A DNA stretch of 64,000 nucleotides, taken from contig DAITBA010000004.1 of assembly GCA_036824005.1 (NCBI GenBank), positions 124,001-188,000 on the forward strand, in the 5' to 3' direction. The stretch is from DAITBA01 sp036824005. GTDB lineage: Bacteria; Pseudomonadota; Gammaproteobacteria; Burkholderiales; Rhodocyclaceae. The position numbers were made by a program, and so were the translations under genes. The number at the start of each line of letters is the position of its first letter. Positions within the stretch are counted from its first letter, which is position 1. The notes below the pieces were generated by a model, which searched no databases, was not told the origin of the DNA, and saw only the letters and a list, made by a program, of their open reading frames with translations. Below, one piece after another: positions 1 through 10,439 of this stretch.

Positions 1-1
1 C

Positions 2-22
2 CGGCTGCCGCAAGGGCAGCCG
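2..22. other. hairpin upstream of glgC
   Basis: An 8-bp perfect inverted repeat (CGGCTGCC, positions 2-9, with GGCAGCCG, 15-22) encloses a 5-nt loop. It has no following T-run, so it may be the weak end signal of the upstream gene or a leader structure for glgC, which starts 29 nt later. Confidence 0.35.
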
Positions 23-50
23 CCCGGACTGAGATAACGAAGAATAATCC

Positions 51-1316
51 GTGACACCCGAAACCATCGCGCGCCTGCAACTGCCGAAGCGGGCCGTTGC
101 TTTAGTGTTGGCCGGCGGACGCGGCAGCCGTCTGAAGAACCTCACCGACCGGCGCGCAAAGCCCGCGGTGTATTTCGGCGGCAAGTTCCGCATCGTTGAT
201 TTCGCGTTGTCCAATTGCATGAACTCGGGCATTCGCCGCATGGGTGTCGTCACCCAGTACAAGTCCCATAGCCTGCTGCGCCATTTGCAGCACGGCTGGG
301 CCTTTCTCAAGTCGGAGATGAACGAGTTCGTGGATCTGCTGCCCGCGCAGCAGCGTGTCAGCGAGGAGTCTTGGTATCGCGGTACTGCCGACGCGGTGTA
401 CCAGAACCTAGACATCATCCAGGCGAACGAGCCCGAGTACATCATCGTGCTTGCCGGTGATCACATATACAAGATGGATTACTCTCGCATGCTCGCCTAC
501 CACGTGGACAAGGGTGCAGAGTGCACGGTGGCTTGCATTGAGGTGCCGCTGGCGCAGGCGAGCGCCTTCGGCGTAATGGCGGTGGACGCGACGTGGCGCA
601 TTACCGACTTCATCGAAAAGCCTGCCAGTCCGCCTGCCATGCCCGGCAGGCCGGATCGGGCTCTCGCGAGCATGGGAATCTACGTCTTCAACGCGGCTTA
701 CCTGTACCGCGAGTTGGAGCGCAACATGGCCCAGGTGGATTCGAGCCACGATTTCGGCAAGGACATCATTCCCCGCACGGTGGCGCTGGGTTGCGCCGTA
801 GCCCACCCGTTCAGCGAGAGTTGTGTCATAAGCGGTACGGAGAAGGAACCCTACTGGCGCGATGTCGGTACCATCGACGCATATTGGGAAGCCAATATCG
901 ATCTCACCGCCACTGAGCCGGCGCTCAACCTGTACGACAAGAACTGGCCGATCTGGACTTGGCAGCTGCAACTGCCGCCGGCCAAGTTCGTCCTGAACGA
1001 GGATGGCCGGCGCGGCGGTGCCGTGCAGTCCATGGTCTCGGGCGGCTGCGTCATATCCGGGTCGACCATCTCCAACTCATTGCTTTTCTCGGGTTGCCAC
1101 GTCCACTCTTACTGCAAGGTCGAAGGTGCCGTTCTGCTGCCGGACGTGGAAGTGCATCGTCATGCGCGTCTGACGCGCGTCGTCGTCGATCGCGGCTGCA
1201 AGATTCCTTCGGGAATGGTGATCGGCGAGGATCCTGCCGATGACGCGCGGCGCTTCTATCGCTCGGAGGGCGGTGTGACGCTCGTGACCCAGGAGATGAT
1301 TTCGAAACTGGCGTGA
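51..1316 (+). CDS. glgC: glucose-1-phosphate adenylyltransferase
   Basis: GlgC makes ADP-glucose from ATP and glucose-1-phosphate, the committed step of bacterial glycogen synthesis in the cytoplasm. The 421-aa product has the usual family length. Near residue 20 it shows the nucleotide-binding GGRGSRLKNLT loop followed by RRAKPAVYFGGKFRIVDF. AGDHIYKMDY near residue 138 is the sugar-nucleotide Asp motif, and the C-terminal third is a left-handed beta-helix-like region (SGSTISNSLLFSGCHV). The start is GTG at 51; an ATG start would remove the N-terminal nucleotide-binding region. Upstream glg genes probably lie outside the window. Two large glucan-type glycosidase genes at 45.2-50.2 kb suggest glycogen or trehalose turnover is well developed here. 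Confidence 0.97.
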   Translation: MTPETIARLQLPKRAVALVLAGGRGSRLKNLTDRRAKPAVYFGGKFRIVDFALSNCMNSGIRRMGVVTQYKSHSLLRHLQHGWAFLKSEMNEFVDLLPAQQRVSEESWYRGTADAVYQNLDIIQANEPEYIIVLAGDHIYKMDYSRMLAYHVDKGAECTVACIEVPLAQASAFGVMAVDATWRITDFIEKPASPPAMPGRPDRALASMGIYVFNAAYLYRELERNMAQVDSSHDFGKDIIPRTVALGCAVAHPFSESCVISGTEKEPYWRDVGTIDAYWEANIDLTATEPALNLYDKNWPIWTWQLQLPPAKFVLNEDGRRGGAVQSMVSGGCVISGSTISNSLLFSGCHVHSYCKVEGAVLLPDVEVHRHARLTRVVVDRGCKIPSGMVIGEDPADDARRFYRSEGGVTLVTQEMISKLA

Positions 1317-1494
1317 GCGGCGGGCTGCGCTCGGGTCACGCTGGAAAAGCGAGTATCCGCAGGCTGCGCAGGTCGGCGCAGATGAATTAGATCAGCCGTT
1401 GCAGTTCATAACCAGGAAGGCGATGGCGCGCGTTCCGACGAAATCCTGATTCGATCCGCGCACATCTGCAATCTGCGTCCTCAGCGGATTCAGA

Positions 1495-1523
1495 GCAAAA
1501 AAGCGGCGCCCGGAGGCGCCGCT
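1495..1523 (-). terminator. rho-independent terminator of aceB
   Basis: A perfect 9-bp stem (1502-1510 with 1515-1523, loop CGGA) is followed on the minus strand by a T-run (the A-run at 1497-1502 on the plus strand). It lies 25 nt beyond the aceB stop, as expected for an intrinsic terminator. The preceding interval (1317-1494) between the convergent glgC and aceB genes shows no gene. Confidence 0.85.
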
Positions 1524-1547
1524 CGTCGCGCTGCGTCCGGCGTGTGA

Positions 1548-3143
<1,596 letters not shown>

Positions 3144-3178
3144 GGTCGTGCTCCCTCTATGTAAAAGGATGGTGGGCG

Positions 3179-3862
3179 TCAGATCTGCGCCTGACGCACG
3201 AAATCGACGACGTCGGTCAGCTTGGCGCCGCTGACGGTCGGGGCAACGTCCAACTCTTCGGCGGGCTGGCCGGTGCGGTTGATCCAGAACGTGGTGTAGC
3301 CGAACCATGTGGCGCCGCAGGCGTCCCAACCATTGGCGGAAACGAACAGGATATCGCGCACCGGCAGGCCGAAGGCCGCCGGGCCGAGTTGATACGCCTC
3401 GGCGGCGGTCTTGTACTTCTTCACCGCGTCCACCGAAAGCAAATGGTCGAACAGGCCGGTCATGCCAGCGCTTTTGACGGCGATCTCAAGCATATCCGGC
3501 GTGCCATTGGACAGAATCGCCAGCGGCCGCCCCATCGCCTTCAGCTCGCGTAGGGCGGCCAGGTTCTCGGGGAAAGCGGCCAGACAGGTGTACTGGCTCA
3601 TCAGCCGGGCGACGTTTGCGTCCGAGGCAGGCAGGCCGAGCTTGTTCAGGGCGAAGCGCAAGCCGTCTTGGGTGACGTCCCAGAACGGCTTGTAGCGGCC
3701 GGACAGCGTGCGGACCTGGGTGTATTCAATCTGCTTGGCGCGCCAGAGGAGGGACAATTGCGGTCCATTGCCCGGGAACATCTGCTCCGCCATTGCCGCC
3801 ACGGAATGGACGTCGAACAACGTGCCATAGGCGTCGAAGGCGATCGCCTTGATGTCGTGCAT
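3179..3862 (-). CDS. haloacid dehalogenase, type II (HAD superfamily)
   Basis: The 227-aa product is a HAD hydrolase close to (S)-2-haloacid dehalogenases. Motif I is FDAYGTLFDV, with the nucleophilic Asp in the first ten residues. Motif II is LAILSNGTPDML, the motif III Lys lies in KKYKTAAEAY, and motif IV is ILFVSANGWDACGA. Such enzymes hydrolyse short 2-haloacids to hydroxyacids such as glycolate, which would feed glyoxylate to the adjacent malate synthase; that link is inference. The start is uncertain: ATG at 3862 fits the family N-terminus, and GTG at 3886 would add 8 residues. It faces a LysR gene across a 99-bp AT-rich gap. Confidence 0.88.
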   Translation of the reverse strand: MHDIKAIAFDAYGTLFDVHSVAAMAEQMFPGNGPQLSLLWRAKQIEYTQVRTLSGRYKPFWDVTQDGLRFALNKLGLPASDANVARLMSQYTCLAAFPENLAALRELKAMGRPLAILSNGTPDMLEIAVKSAGMTGLFDHLLSVDAVKKYKTAAEAYQLGPAAFGLPVRDILFVSANGWDACGATWFGYTTFWINRTGQPAEELDVAPTVSGAKLTDVVDFVRQAQI

Positions 3863-3940
3863 GGAATGGGTCGATACGGATGACACAGTTGCAGTCTATT
3901 GTCGAACAAAGAGAAAAAAAAGATATGATTGGCTCAAATA

Positions 3941-3963
3941 ATCTTTTACCGTGGGTAAAAGAT
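3941..3963. promoter_or_regulatory. perfect 10-bp inverted repeat over the LysR start codon
   Basis: ATCTTTTACC (3941-3950) and GGTAAAAGAT (3954-3963) are exact reverse complements separated by GTG. The right arm contains the first two bases of the LysR gene start codon (ATG at 3962). A symmetrical operator there would suit autorepression, and the RNA hairpin could mask the start codon. It lies in an unusually AT-rich divergent intergenic region. Confidence 0.6.
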
Positions 3964-4882
3964 GGATCACATGAAACAAATCGCTGCCTTTGTCAGCGCC
4001 GCCTCCCGCGGCAGTCTATCGGCGGCTGCCCGTGCCGAGAGTGTCACCCCGGCAATGATAGGGCGCCGGCTTGACGCCCTGGAAGAGCGGCTCGGTGTGA
4101 AGCTGCTGGTGCGAACGACGCGGCGGCTCTCCCTCACTTTTGAGGGTAGTGCGTTTCTTGAGGACTGCCAGCGCATTCTGAATGACCTCGCCAATGCGGA
4201 AGCCTCCGTTTCTTTGGGCGGGGTGAAGGCGAGCGGCCACATCAAGGTGTCGGCGCCGGCGGGTTTCGGACGGCGGCACGTGGCACCACTGGTGATGGAC
4301 TATCTGGACCGGCACGCCGAGGTGACGCTGAACCTCGACCTGACCGATCGCCTTGTCGACCTGGTCAACGAGAACATCGACTGCGCCGTGCGCATTGGCG
4401 AACTCGCCGATTCGAGCCTGGCGAGCCTCAAGCTCGGCGACATGAAGCGCATGGTCGTTGCCAGCCCCGACTACCTGGCCCGCCGGGGCATGCCCGAATT
4501 TCTCGATGACCTTTCCCGGCACGAATGCCTTTCCCTCGGACAGCAGCGTGGTTGGACCTTTGCCGTGGATGGCGTTTCCACCACAATCAAGGTTGCGGGC
4601 CGGCTCGAATGCAACGACGGCGCCGTGCTCCACGAATGGGCCCTGGCTGGCAAAGGGCTGGCCTGGCGATCCGAGTGGGAGGTCGGCGAAGATCTGCGCT
4701 CAGGCAGGCTGGTGGCGGTACTCGATCACTTCAGCGCGCCACCGGTGGGCATCTACGCCGTCTTTCCCCAGCGCAAGCAACTGCCCTTGCGGGTGCGACT
4801 GTTCATCGACCTGCTCAAGCACACCTATGGCAAGCCCGGCTACTGGAGCGGGGCGCTGCGCGAGGTGGCGCGGCCGGCGTGA
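3962..4882 (+). CDS. LysR-family transcriptional regulator
   Basis: This 306-aa protein has an N-terminal winged helix-turn-helix (residues about 5-62; SLSAAARAESVTPAMIGRRL is the recognition region) and the LRTTRRLSLTFEGSAF-like linker start. A periplasmic-binding-type effector domain of the type common in CrgA/AaeR-like LysR proteins follows. It is divergent from the HAD-aceB unit and is the obvious candidate regulator of it. ATG at 3971 (Met4) is an alternative start that would free the inverted repeat at 3941-3963 from the coding region. The effector is unknown. Confidence 0.93.
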   Translation: MDHMKQIAAFVSAASRGSLSAAARAESVTPAMIGRRLDALEERLGVKLLVRTTRRLSLTFEGSAFLEDCQRILNDLANAEASVSLGGVKASGHIKVSAPAGFGRRHVAPLVMDYLDRHAEVTLNLDLTDRLVDLVNENIDCAVRIGELADSSLASLKLGDMKRMVVASPDYLARRGMPEFLDDLSRHECLSLGQQRGWTFAVDGVSTTIKVAGRLECNDGAVLHEWALAGKGLAWRSEWEVGEDLRSGRLVAVLDHFSAPPVGIYAVFPQRKQLPLRVRLFIDLLKHTYGKPGYWSGALREVARPA

Positions 4883-4917
4883 CCGCGTGCAATAACTCAC
4901 TCATTTGGAGCGACACG

Positions 4918-5805
4918 TTGCGCGTGCGAACATGGATGCTGCTCGTCTGTGGCGCGGTTGCACTGCTCACCGGCTGCAGCGTGGTGTCGATCGGCTACTC
5001 GAACGCGCCGTTTCTGCTCGCCCACCGTGCCGACACGTGGTTGTCATTGGACGGCGAGCAGTTCTGGTCGCTCAGGCGGGCGCTGGAGGAGGCCCACGAA
5101 TGGCACCGACGCACGCGGCTTCCTGGCGTGGTGCGCGTGCTAAACGATGCCCGCGACAGGCTGGACGGGCAGATAACAGCAGCGGACGTCGACTGGGCGA
5201 TCGACGAGGTTCAGCGGGAATATCGCGCCACGGTGTCGCGTGTCATCGAGACGGCCGCGCCCGCCCTCGCCGGTCTGCGTCCGGAGCAGGTCGCGCATCT
5301 GGAGCGGCTCTACGCCAAGCGCAACGCCGAGTTCGCCGACAAGTACGTCGACGCCACGGCGCAGCGGGTGCGTGAGGCGCGCTTCGAGCGCGTGCGCGGC
5401 AATGTCGAAGATTGGCTCGGTTCCCTCACACCCGAGCAAGAACGCTGGCTGCGGGCGCGTGTGGCGCAGATCCCCGTAGACTACCGTGCCGTGCTGGCCG
5501 AGAACGAACGACGCCAGCGCGAGCTGGTGGCGATCCTCAATCGTCATATCGAGCGGTCGCAGGAATTGGACGTTACCGTCGCTGCGGTCAAGCGTTGGGC
5601 CACCGAGTGGGAGGCGGGACGCCCGGCCCAGTACCAGGTGCAATCGGCGGCATGGTTGCGCGCCTACAGGCAACTGGTCGTGGACCTCCTGCAGTCGGCG
5701 ACCCCGGCACAGAAGCGCCGCGCCAGCCAACGACTCGACGGCTACAGCCAAGCGGTGGCTCTTTTCGTCGAGTCGGCTCCGGCCGCAGGCAGCTCGACGC
5801 GGTAA
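4918..5805 (+). CDS. DUF6279-type outer lipoprotein
   Basis: The start is TTG at 4918, supported by GGAG seven nt upstream; it gives a classic lipoprotein signal ending in the lipobox LTGC near residue 20 (ATG at 4936 would leave a very short signal). The mature ~275 residues are charged and almost wholly helical (for example EQVAHLERLYAKRNAEF). They resemble the DUF6279 family of uncharacterised proteobacterial lipoproteins. It follows the LysR gene by 35 nt on the same strand. Function is unknown. Confidence 0.8.
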   Translation: MRVRTWMLLVCGAVALLTGCSVVSIGYSNAPFLLAHRADTWLSLDGEQFWSLRRALEEAHEWHRRTRLPGVVRVLNDARDRLDGQITAADVDWAIDEVQREYRATVSRVIETAAPALAGLRPEQVAHLERLYAKRNAEFADKYVDATAQRVREARFERVRGNVEDWLGSLTPEQERWLRARVAQIPVDYRAVLAENERRQRELVAILNRHIERSQELDVTVAAVKRWATEWEAGRPAQYQVQSAAWLRAYRQLVVDLLQSATPAQKRRASQRLDGYSQAVALFVESAPAAGSSTR

Positions 5806-5832
5806 GGGCAAGACGCAGGCGGCCGCAGAAAG

Positions 5833-5864
5833 AAAAACGCCACGCGCAGGGCGTGGCGTTTCTT
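5833..5864. terminator. bidirectional rho-independent terminator
   Basis: A perfect 11-bp stem (5835-5845 with 5851-5861, loop GCAGG) has an A-run on the left and TTTCTT on the right. It can therefore terminate both the lipoprotein gene from the left and aceA from the right. Both genes end within 30 nt of it. Confidence 0.85.
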
Positions 5865-5880
5865 CCCGTTCGGTTCCGGA

Positions 5881-7176
5881 TCAGTGGAACTGCTCCTCCT
5901 CGGTGGAGCCGGTGAGCGCGGTCACCGAGGAGACACCACCCTGAATGACGGTGGTGACGTCGTCGAAGTATCCGGTGCCCACTTCCTGCTGGTGCGAGAC
6001 GAATGTGTAGCCGCGGTCGCGGGCGGCGAACTCGGGTTCCTGCACCTTCTCGACGTAGGCCGACATGCCTCGCTGGGCATAGTCCTGGGCCAAGTCGAAC
6101 ATGTTGTACCACATGGAGTGGATGCCGGCGAGCGTAATGAATTGATACTTGTAGCCCATGGCGCCCAGCTCGCGCTGGAACTTGGCGATGGTGGCATCGT
6201 CCAGGTTCTTCTTCCAGTTGAAGGATGGCGAGCAGTTGTAGGCGAGCAGCTTGCCAGGGAACTTGGCGCGAATTGCCTCGGCGAACTTCTTGGCAAAGTC
6301 GAGATCAGGCTTGCCGGTCTCACACCACACCATGTCGGCATAGGGTGCGTAGGCCAGCCCGCGGCTGATGGCTTGCTCGAGGCCGGGCTTGGTCTTGAAG
6401 AAGCCCTCGACGGTGCGCTCACCGGTGATGAAGGGTTTGTCATTGGTATCGACGTCGGAGGTCAGGAGGTCGGCGGCCTCGGCGTCGGTGCGGGCGAGGA
6501 TGATAGTCGGCACGCCCATGGTGTCGGCGGCCAGACGCGCGGCGATCAGCTTCTGCACCGCTTCCTGGGACGGCACCAGCACCTTGCCGCCCATGTGGCC
6601 GCACTTCTTGACCGAGGCGAGCTGATCCTCGAAGTGCACACCGGCGGCACCGGCGCGAATCATGGCTTTCATCAGCTCGAAGGCATTGAGCACGCCGCCA
6701 AAACCGGCTTCGGCATCCGCCACGATAGGCGCGAAGTAGTCGATGAAGTCCTTGTGGCCCGGCTCGATGTTGCGGGAACACTGGATCTCGTCGGCGCGCT
6801 TGAATGAGTTATTGATGCGCTCCACCACCTTTGGCACCGAATCCACCGGATACAGCGACTGGTCCGGATACATGGCCATGTAGCTGTTGTTGTCGGCGGC
6901 GACCTGCCAGCCGGACAGGTAAATGGCCTTCACACCTGCCTTCACCTGCTGCATCGCCTGACCGCCAGTGAGCGCGCCGAGGCAGTTGACGTAAGGCGTG
7001 TTGTTCACCAGGTCCCAGAGCTTCTCGGCACCGCGGCGCGCGAGCGTCTGTTCCGTTACGACGGAGCCGCGCAGGCGGACGACATCTTCGGCGGAATAAC
7101 CGCGCTTGATGCCCTTCCAGCGGGGGTTTTCTGCCCAGTCCTTCTTCAGTTTGGCGATTTCAGCTTCGCGAGACAT
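5881..7176 (-). CDS. aceA: isocitrate lyase
   Basis: Isocitrate lyase cleaves isocitrate to glyoxylate and succinate and opens the glyoxylate shunt. The 431-aa protein has the family length. It carries the catalytic-loop signature KKCGHMGGKVLVPSQEA near residue 190, the metal-binding segment PIVADAEAGFGG, and TIILARTDAEAADLL. ATG at 7176 has GAGGAA seven nt upstream. In this window aceA, aceB, icd and aceK together hold the whole isocitrate branch-point control. The leader contains a strong hairpin (7233-7253). Confidence 0.98.
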   Translation of the reverse strand: MSREAEIAKLKKDWAENPRWKGIKRGYSAEDVVRLRGSVVTEQTLARRGAEKLWDLVNNTPYVNCLGALTGGQAMQQVKAGVKAIYLSGWQVAADNNSYMAMYPDQSLYPVDSVPKVVERINNSFKRADEIQCSRNIEPGHKDFIDYFAPIVADAEAGFGGVLNAFELMKAMIRAGAAGVHFEDQLASVKKCGHMGGKVLVPSQEAVQKLIAARLAADTMGVPTIILARTDAEAADLLTSDVDTNDKPFITGERTVEGFFKTKPGLEQAISRGLAYAPYADMVWCETGKPDLDFAKKFAEAIRAKFPGKLLAYNCSPSFNWKKNLDDATIAKFQRELGAMGYKYQFITLAGIHSMWYNMFDLAQDYAQRGMSAYVEKVQEPEFAARDRGYTFVSHQQEVGTGYFDDVTTVIQGGVSSVTALTGSTEEEQFH

Positions 7177-7200
7177 GTCGATTCCTCATTTATCCATCAG

Positions 7201-7253
7201 CGAACGTTCGATTTGACACTATGACATTACGAGGTTGCCGCGTGGCGGCAACC
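7201..7253. promoter_or_regulatory. palindrome and hairpin in the aceA leader
   Basis: Two symmetric elements lie directly upstream of aceA. One is a 10-bp palindrome CGAACGTTCG (7201-7210), 25 nt before the start codon. The other is a 9-bp perfect stem GGTTGCCGC/GCGGCAACC (7233-7241, 7245-7253) with a 3-nt loop. They could be regulator sites or an RNA structure in the aceA leader. Confidence 0.45.
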
Positions 7254-7549
7254 GGGCCGGAGAAAAACGGCCGCCCTGCCGGCGCGCCACGTTACGCCCC
7301 CTTTTTTCTGACCGCCAGAGATCCGGTCCGGCAGACCTAATGCGGCCGAAGGGATTGATCTCGGCTCGTAACGGGTGCGAACTCGGCGGTTGGCCGGTTC
7401 GCGATCCTCACGAAACAAAGTATAGGGAGTTTTTTGCAGAGCAACAAGGGCCTTGCATACCTTGCCTGGAAAATTGTTTCTATTTTAATTCAATACGATG
7501 CACTGCAAATTTTACGATGTGAAACGAAAACGGGCCCTGCGAAACAATA

Positions 7550-7561
7550 TCTTATATAAGA
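7550..7561. promoter_or_regulatory. 12-bp palindrome TCTTATATAAGA upstream of aceA
   Basis: This perfect palindrome lies in an AT-rich stretch (about 7420-7570) unlike its GC-rich surroundings, 373 nt upstream of aceA and 36 nt after the RraA-like gene. It looks like a dimeric repressor operator, possibly governing a distal aceA promoter. The rest of the 421-bp gap (7177-7597) contains no convincing gene. Confidence 0.45.
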
Positions 7562-7597
7562 CATCAGATTCATGAGGAGAGATAGCGGTCGGCCCCA

Positions 7598-8095
7598 TTA
7601 TCCGGTTAGGGCCGTGTCGGCGACGATCACGCCATCTTCGTCCGCGTATAGGTATTGCCCCGGCACAAATGAAACGCCGCCGAAGCTCACGGGGACGTCC
7701 GACTCGCCGATGCCCCTCTTTATACTCTTGAGCGGGTGCGTAGCGAGCGCTAGGACGCCGATATCCATCTCCGCGATGGGCCGCGAATCCCGAATGCAGC
7801 CGTAGACGACGATCCCGGCCCAGCCATTCTTCACGCCCATTTGCGCCAGTTGATCGCCGACCAGCGCACAGCGCTGACTGCCACCGCCGTCGATGACCAG
7901 GACGCGCCCGTTGCCCGGGGACTCCAGAGCTTTGCGTACCAGGGAGTTGTCCTCGAACAGTTTCAGGGTCGTAATCGGCCCGGCAAAGCTGCTCCGTTGT
8001 CCAAAGGAGCGGAACATCGGTGCGACGATACGAACCTGCCCGGTACGCACCTTGTCCTCGTTTTTATCGAGCAGGTCGGCGGTTGCTACTGACAT
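7598..8095 (-). CDS. RraA-like protein / 4-hydroxy-4-methyl-2-oxoglutarate aldolase family
   Basis: The 165-aa product belongs to the RraA/HMG-aldolase fold: VLVIDGGGSQRCALVGDQLA, GWAGIVVYGCIRDS and PGQYLYADEDGVIVAD are characteristic. The Arg-Asp pair in GCIRDS corresponds to the catalytic and metal-site residues of aldolase members. The aldolase cleaves 4-carboxy-4-hydroxy-2-oxoacids to pyruvate plus an oxoacid, whereas E. coli RraA modulates RNase E; sequence alone does not decide. ATG at 8095 follows GGGGGAGGAAG. The clpSA terminator lies immediately upstream. Confidence 0.85.
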   Translation of the reverse strand: MSVATADLLDKNEDKVRTGQVRIVAPMFRSFGQRSSFAGPITTLKLFEDNSLVRKALESPGNGRVLVIDGGGSQRCALVGDQLAQMGVKNGWAGIVVYGCIRDSRPIAEMDIGVLALATHPLKSIKRGIGESDVPVSFGGVSFVPGQYLYADEDGVIVADTALTG

Positions 8096-8120
8096 ATCTT
8101 CCTCCCCCACGAGAGAGCAG

Positions 8121-8146
8121 CCAAAAAAAAGGCGGCCGCGGCCGCC
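8121..8146 (-). terminator. rho-independent terminator of clpSA
   Basis: A 16-bp perfect palindrome (8131-8146, GGCGGCCGCGGCCGCC) is followed on the minus strand by eight T (8123-8130). It lies 25 nt after the clpA stop and separates that operon from the RraA-like gene. Confidence 0.88.
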
Positions 8147-8170
8147 GGGTTCTATGCGACGGGTGCGCGA

Positions 8171-10438
8171 CTACACGGCCGTTTCGACCACCTCGTCGAA
8201 CTGCAGTTTGACCTGCCGGTTGTCATCGAGGTCGATGATGACCTTGCCGCCATTGGCAAGCCGACCGAACAGCAACTCGTCGGCAAGCGCACTGCGGATC
8301 GTATCCTGAATCAGCCGGGCCATGGGCCGGGCGCCCATCATGGGATCAAAACCCTGCTGGGCAAGCCAGTCCTTGAGCTTGTCCGTAAACACGGCTTCGA
8401 CCTTCTTGTCGTGCAATTGCGCCTCCAGTTGCATCAGGAACTTGTCGACGACACGCAGGATGATCTCGTGGTCGAGCGAGCTGAAGGAAATAATGGCGTC
8501 GAGCCGGTTGCGGAACTCCGGCGAGAACATGCGCTTGATTTCCACCATTTCGTCGCCCGCCTGCTTGGGCGAGCTGAAACCGATGCTGGTCTTCTGGAGC
8601 GTTTCCGCGCCGGCGTTGGTGGTCATGATGATGATCACGTTGCGGAAGTCCGCTTGGCGCCCGTTATTGTCAGTCAGCGTGCCGTGGTCCATCACCTGCA
8701 ACAGGATGTTGTAGATGTCCGGGTGGGCCTTTTCGATCTCGTCGAGCAACAGCACGGCGTGGGGTTTCTTCGTGATCGCCTCCGTCAGCAGCCCGCCCTG
8801 GTCGAAGCCGACATACCCGGGCGGTGCGCCAATCAGGCGCGAAACGGCGTGACGCTCCATGTACTCGGACATATCGAAGCGTACCAGCTCGATGCCCATG
8901 CAGTAGGCGAGCTGCCGCGCGACTTCGGTCTTGCCGACGCCGGTAGGCCCGGAGAACAGGAAGCAGCCGATGGGTTTCTGGGGATTGCCCAGACCGCTGC
9001 GCGACATCTTGATGGCGCCCGTGAGAGCGTCGATGGCCTTGTCCTGACCGAAAACGACGGCTTTCAGGTCGCGATCGAGGTTCTTCAACGCGCTACGGTC
9101 GTCCGAGGAGACATGCTGCGACGGAATGCGGGCGATCTTGGCGACGATTTCCTCGACCTCGGTCTTGCCGATGACCTTCTTTTGCTTCGATTTCGGCAGG
9201 ATGCGTTGCGCGGCGCCGGCCTCGTCGATGACATCGATGGCCTTGTCCGGCAGGTGGCGGTCGTTGATGTAGCGGGCCGACAGCTCTGCGGCGCTGGTCA
9301 GCGCGGTGGTCGAGTACTTCACTCCGTGGTGCTGCTCGAAGCGCGACTTCAGCCCGCGCAGGATGGATACGGTTTCTTCGACCGAAGGCTCGGTAACATC
9401 GATCTTCTGGAAGCGCCGCGACAGGGCGTGGTCCTTTTCGAACACGCCGCGATATTCGCCGTAGGTGGTGGCGCCAATGCACTTGAGCTGGCCGGTCGAC
9501 AGCGCAGGCTTGAGGAGATTCGAAGCATCCAGCGTACCGCCGGAGGCCGCGCCGGCTCCGATCAGCGTGTGAATCTCGTCGATAAACAGGATCGCGTTCT
9601 GATTCTCCAGCAATTGCTTCAGCACAGCCTTCAAGCGCTGCTCGAAATCGCCGCGATACTTGGTGCCGGCCAACAGCGCACCCATGTCCAGGGCGTAGAT
9701 CTGAGCGTGGGCGAGTATGTCGGGCACGCGGCCTTCGACGATGCGGCGGGCGAGCCCTTCGGCAATCGCCGTTTTGCCGACGCCGGCCTCGCCGACCAGC
9801 AGCGGGTTATTCTTGCGCCGCCGGCACAGGGTCTGGATCACGCGCTCCAGTTCGCGTTCGCGACCGATGAGTGGATCGATCTTGCCCATGAGCGCCTGGG
9901 CGTTCAGGTTCTGGGTGAAGCTTTCCAGGGCGCCGCCGGAAGCCTGGCCTTCCTGCTCCTGCTCACTGTGTTCGGGATCGGCACGCCCGCCATTGCTCTG
10001 CTGGGGTGCCTTGGTAATGCCGTGAGATATGAAATTGACGACGTCGAGCCGCGTGATGCCTTGGCGCTGCAGGAAATAGACAGCGTGGGAGTCCTTCTCG
10101 CCGAAGATCGCAACCAGCACGTTGGCACCGGTGACTTCCTTCTTGCCGGACGACTGTACATGCAGGATGGCGCGCTGGATCACGCGCTGGAATCCCAGTG
10201 TCGGCTGGGTATCGATCTCATCGGTGCCGGCAACCGTAGGCGTGTGTTCGTTGATGAAGGCAGCCAGTTCCTTGCGCAGTTCATCGACGTTGGCGGCGCA
10301 GGCACGCAGCACCTCGGCGGCGGACGGGTTGTCGAGCAGCGCCAGCAGCAGATGTTCGACGGTGATGAACTCGTGCCGCTTCTGGCGCGCCTCCACGAAC
10401 GCCATATGAAGGCTGACTTCCAGTTCCTGCGCAATCAT
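8171..10438 (-). CDS. clpA: ATP-dependent Clp protease ATP-binding subunit ClpA
   Basis: ClpA is the AAA+ unfoldase that feeds substrates, including N-degron proteins delivered by ClpS, into ClpP. The 755-aa length matches E. coli ClpA. The double Clp N domain (about 1-145) is followed by D1 with Walker A GEAGVGKTAI and Walker B AILFIDEIHTLIG, then D2 with Walker A SGPTGVGKTEVARQL and VLLLDEIEKAHPD. The ClpP-contacting IGF-type loop is present as IGFSS near residue 610. It starts one base after clpS ends, a typical translationally coupled pair. Confidence 0.98.
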   Translation of the reverse strand: MIAQELEVSLHMAFVEARQKRHEFITVEHLLLALLDNPSAAEVLRACAANVDELRKELAAFINEHTPTVAGTDEIDTQPTLGFQRVIQRAILHVQSSGKKEVTGANVLVAIFGEKDSHAVYFLQRQGITRLDVVNFISHGITKAPQQSNGGRADPEHSEQEQEGQASGGALESFTQNLNAQALMGKIDPLIGRERELERVIQTLCRRRKNNPLLVGEAGVGKTAIAEGLARRIVEGRVPDILAHAQIYALDMGALLAGTKYRGDFEQRLKAVLKQLLENQNAILFIDEIHTLIGAGAASGGTLDASNLLKPALSTGQLKCIGATTYGEYRGVFEKDHALSRRFQKIDVTEPSVEETVSILRGLKSRFEQHHGVKYSTTALTSAAELSARYINDRHLPDKAIDVIDEAGAAQRILPKSKQKKVIGKTEVEEIVAKIARIPSQHVSSDDRSALKNLDRDLKAVVFGQDKAIDALTGAIKMSRSGLGNPQKPIGCFLFSGPTGVGKTEVARQLAYCMGIELVRFDMSEYMERHAVSRLIGAPPGYVGFDQGGLLTEAITKKPHAVLLLDEIEKAHPDIYNILLQVMDHGTLTDNNGRQADFRNVIIIMTTNAGAETLQKTSIGFSSPKQAGDEMVEIKRMFSPEFRNRLDAIISFSSLDHEIILRVVDKFLMQLEAQLHDKKVEAVFTDKLKDWLAQQGFDPMMGARPMARLIQDTIRSALADELLFGRLANGGKVIIDLDDNRQVKLQFDEVVETAV

Positions 10439-10439
10439 T

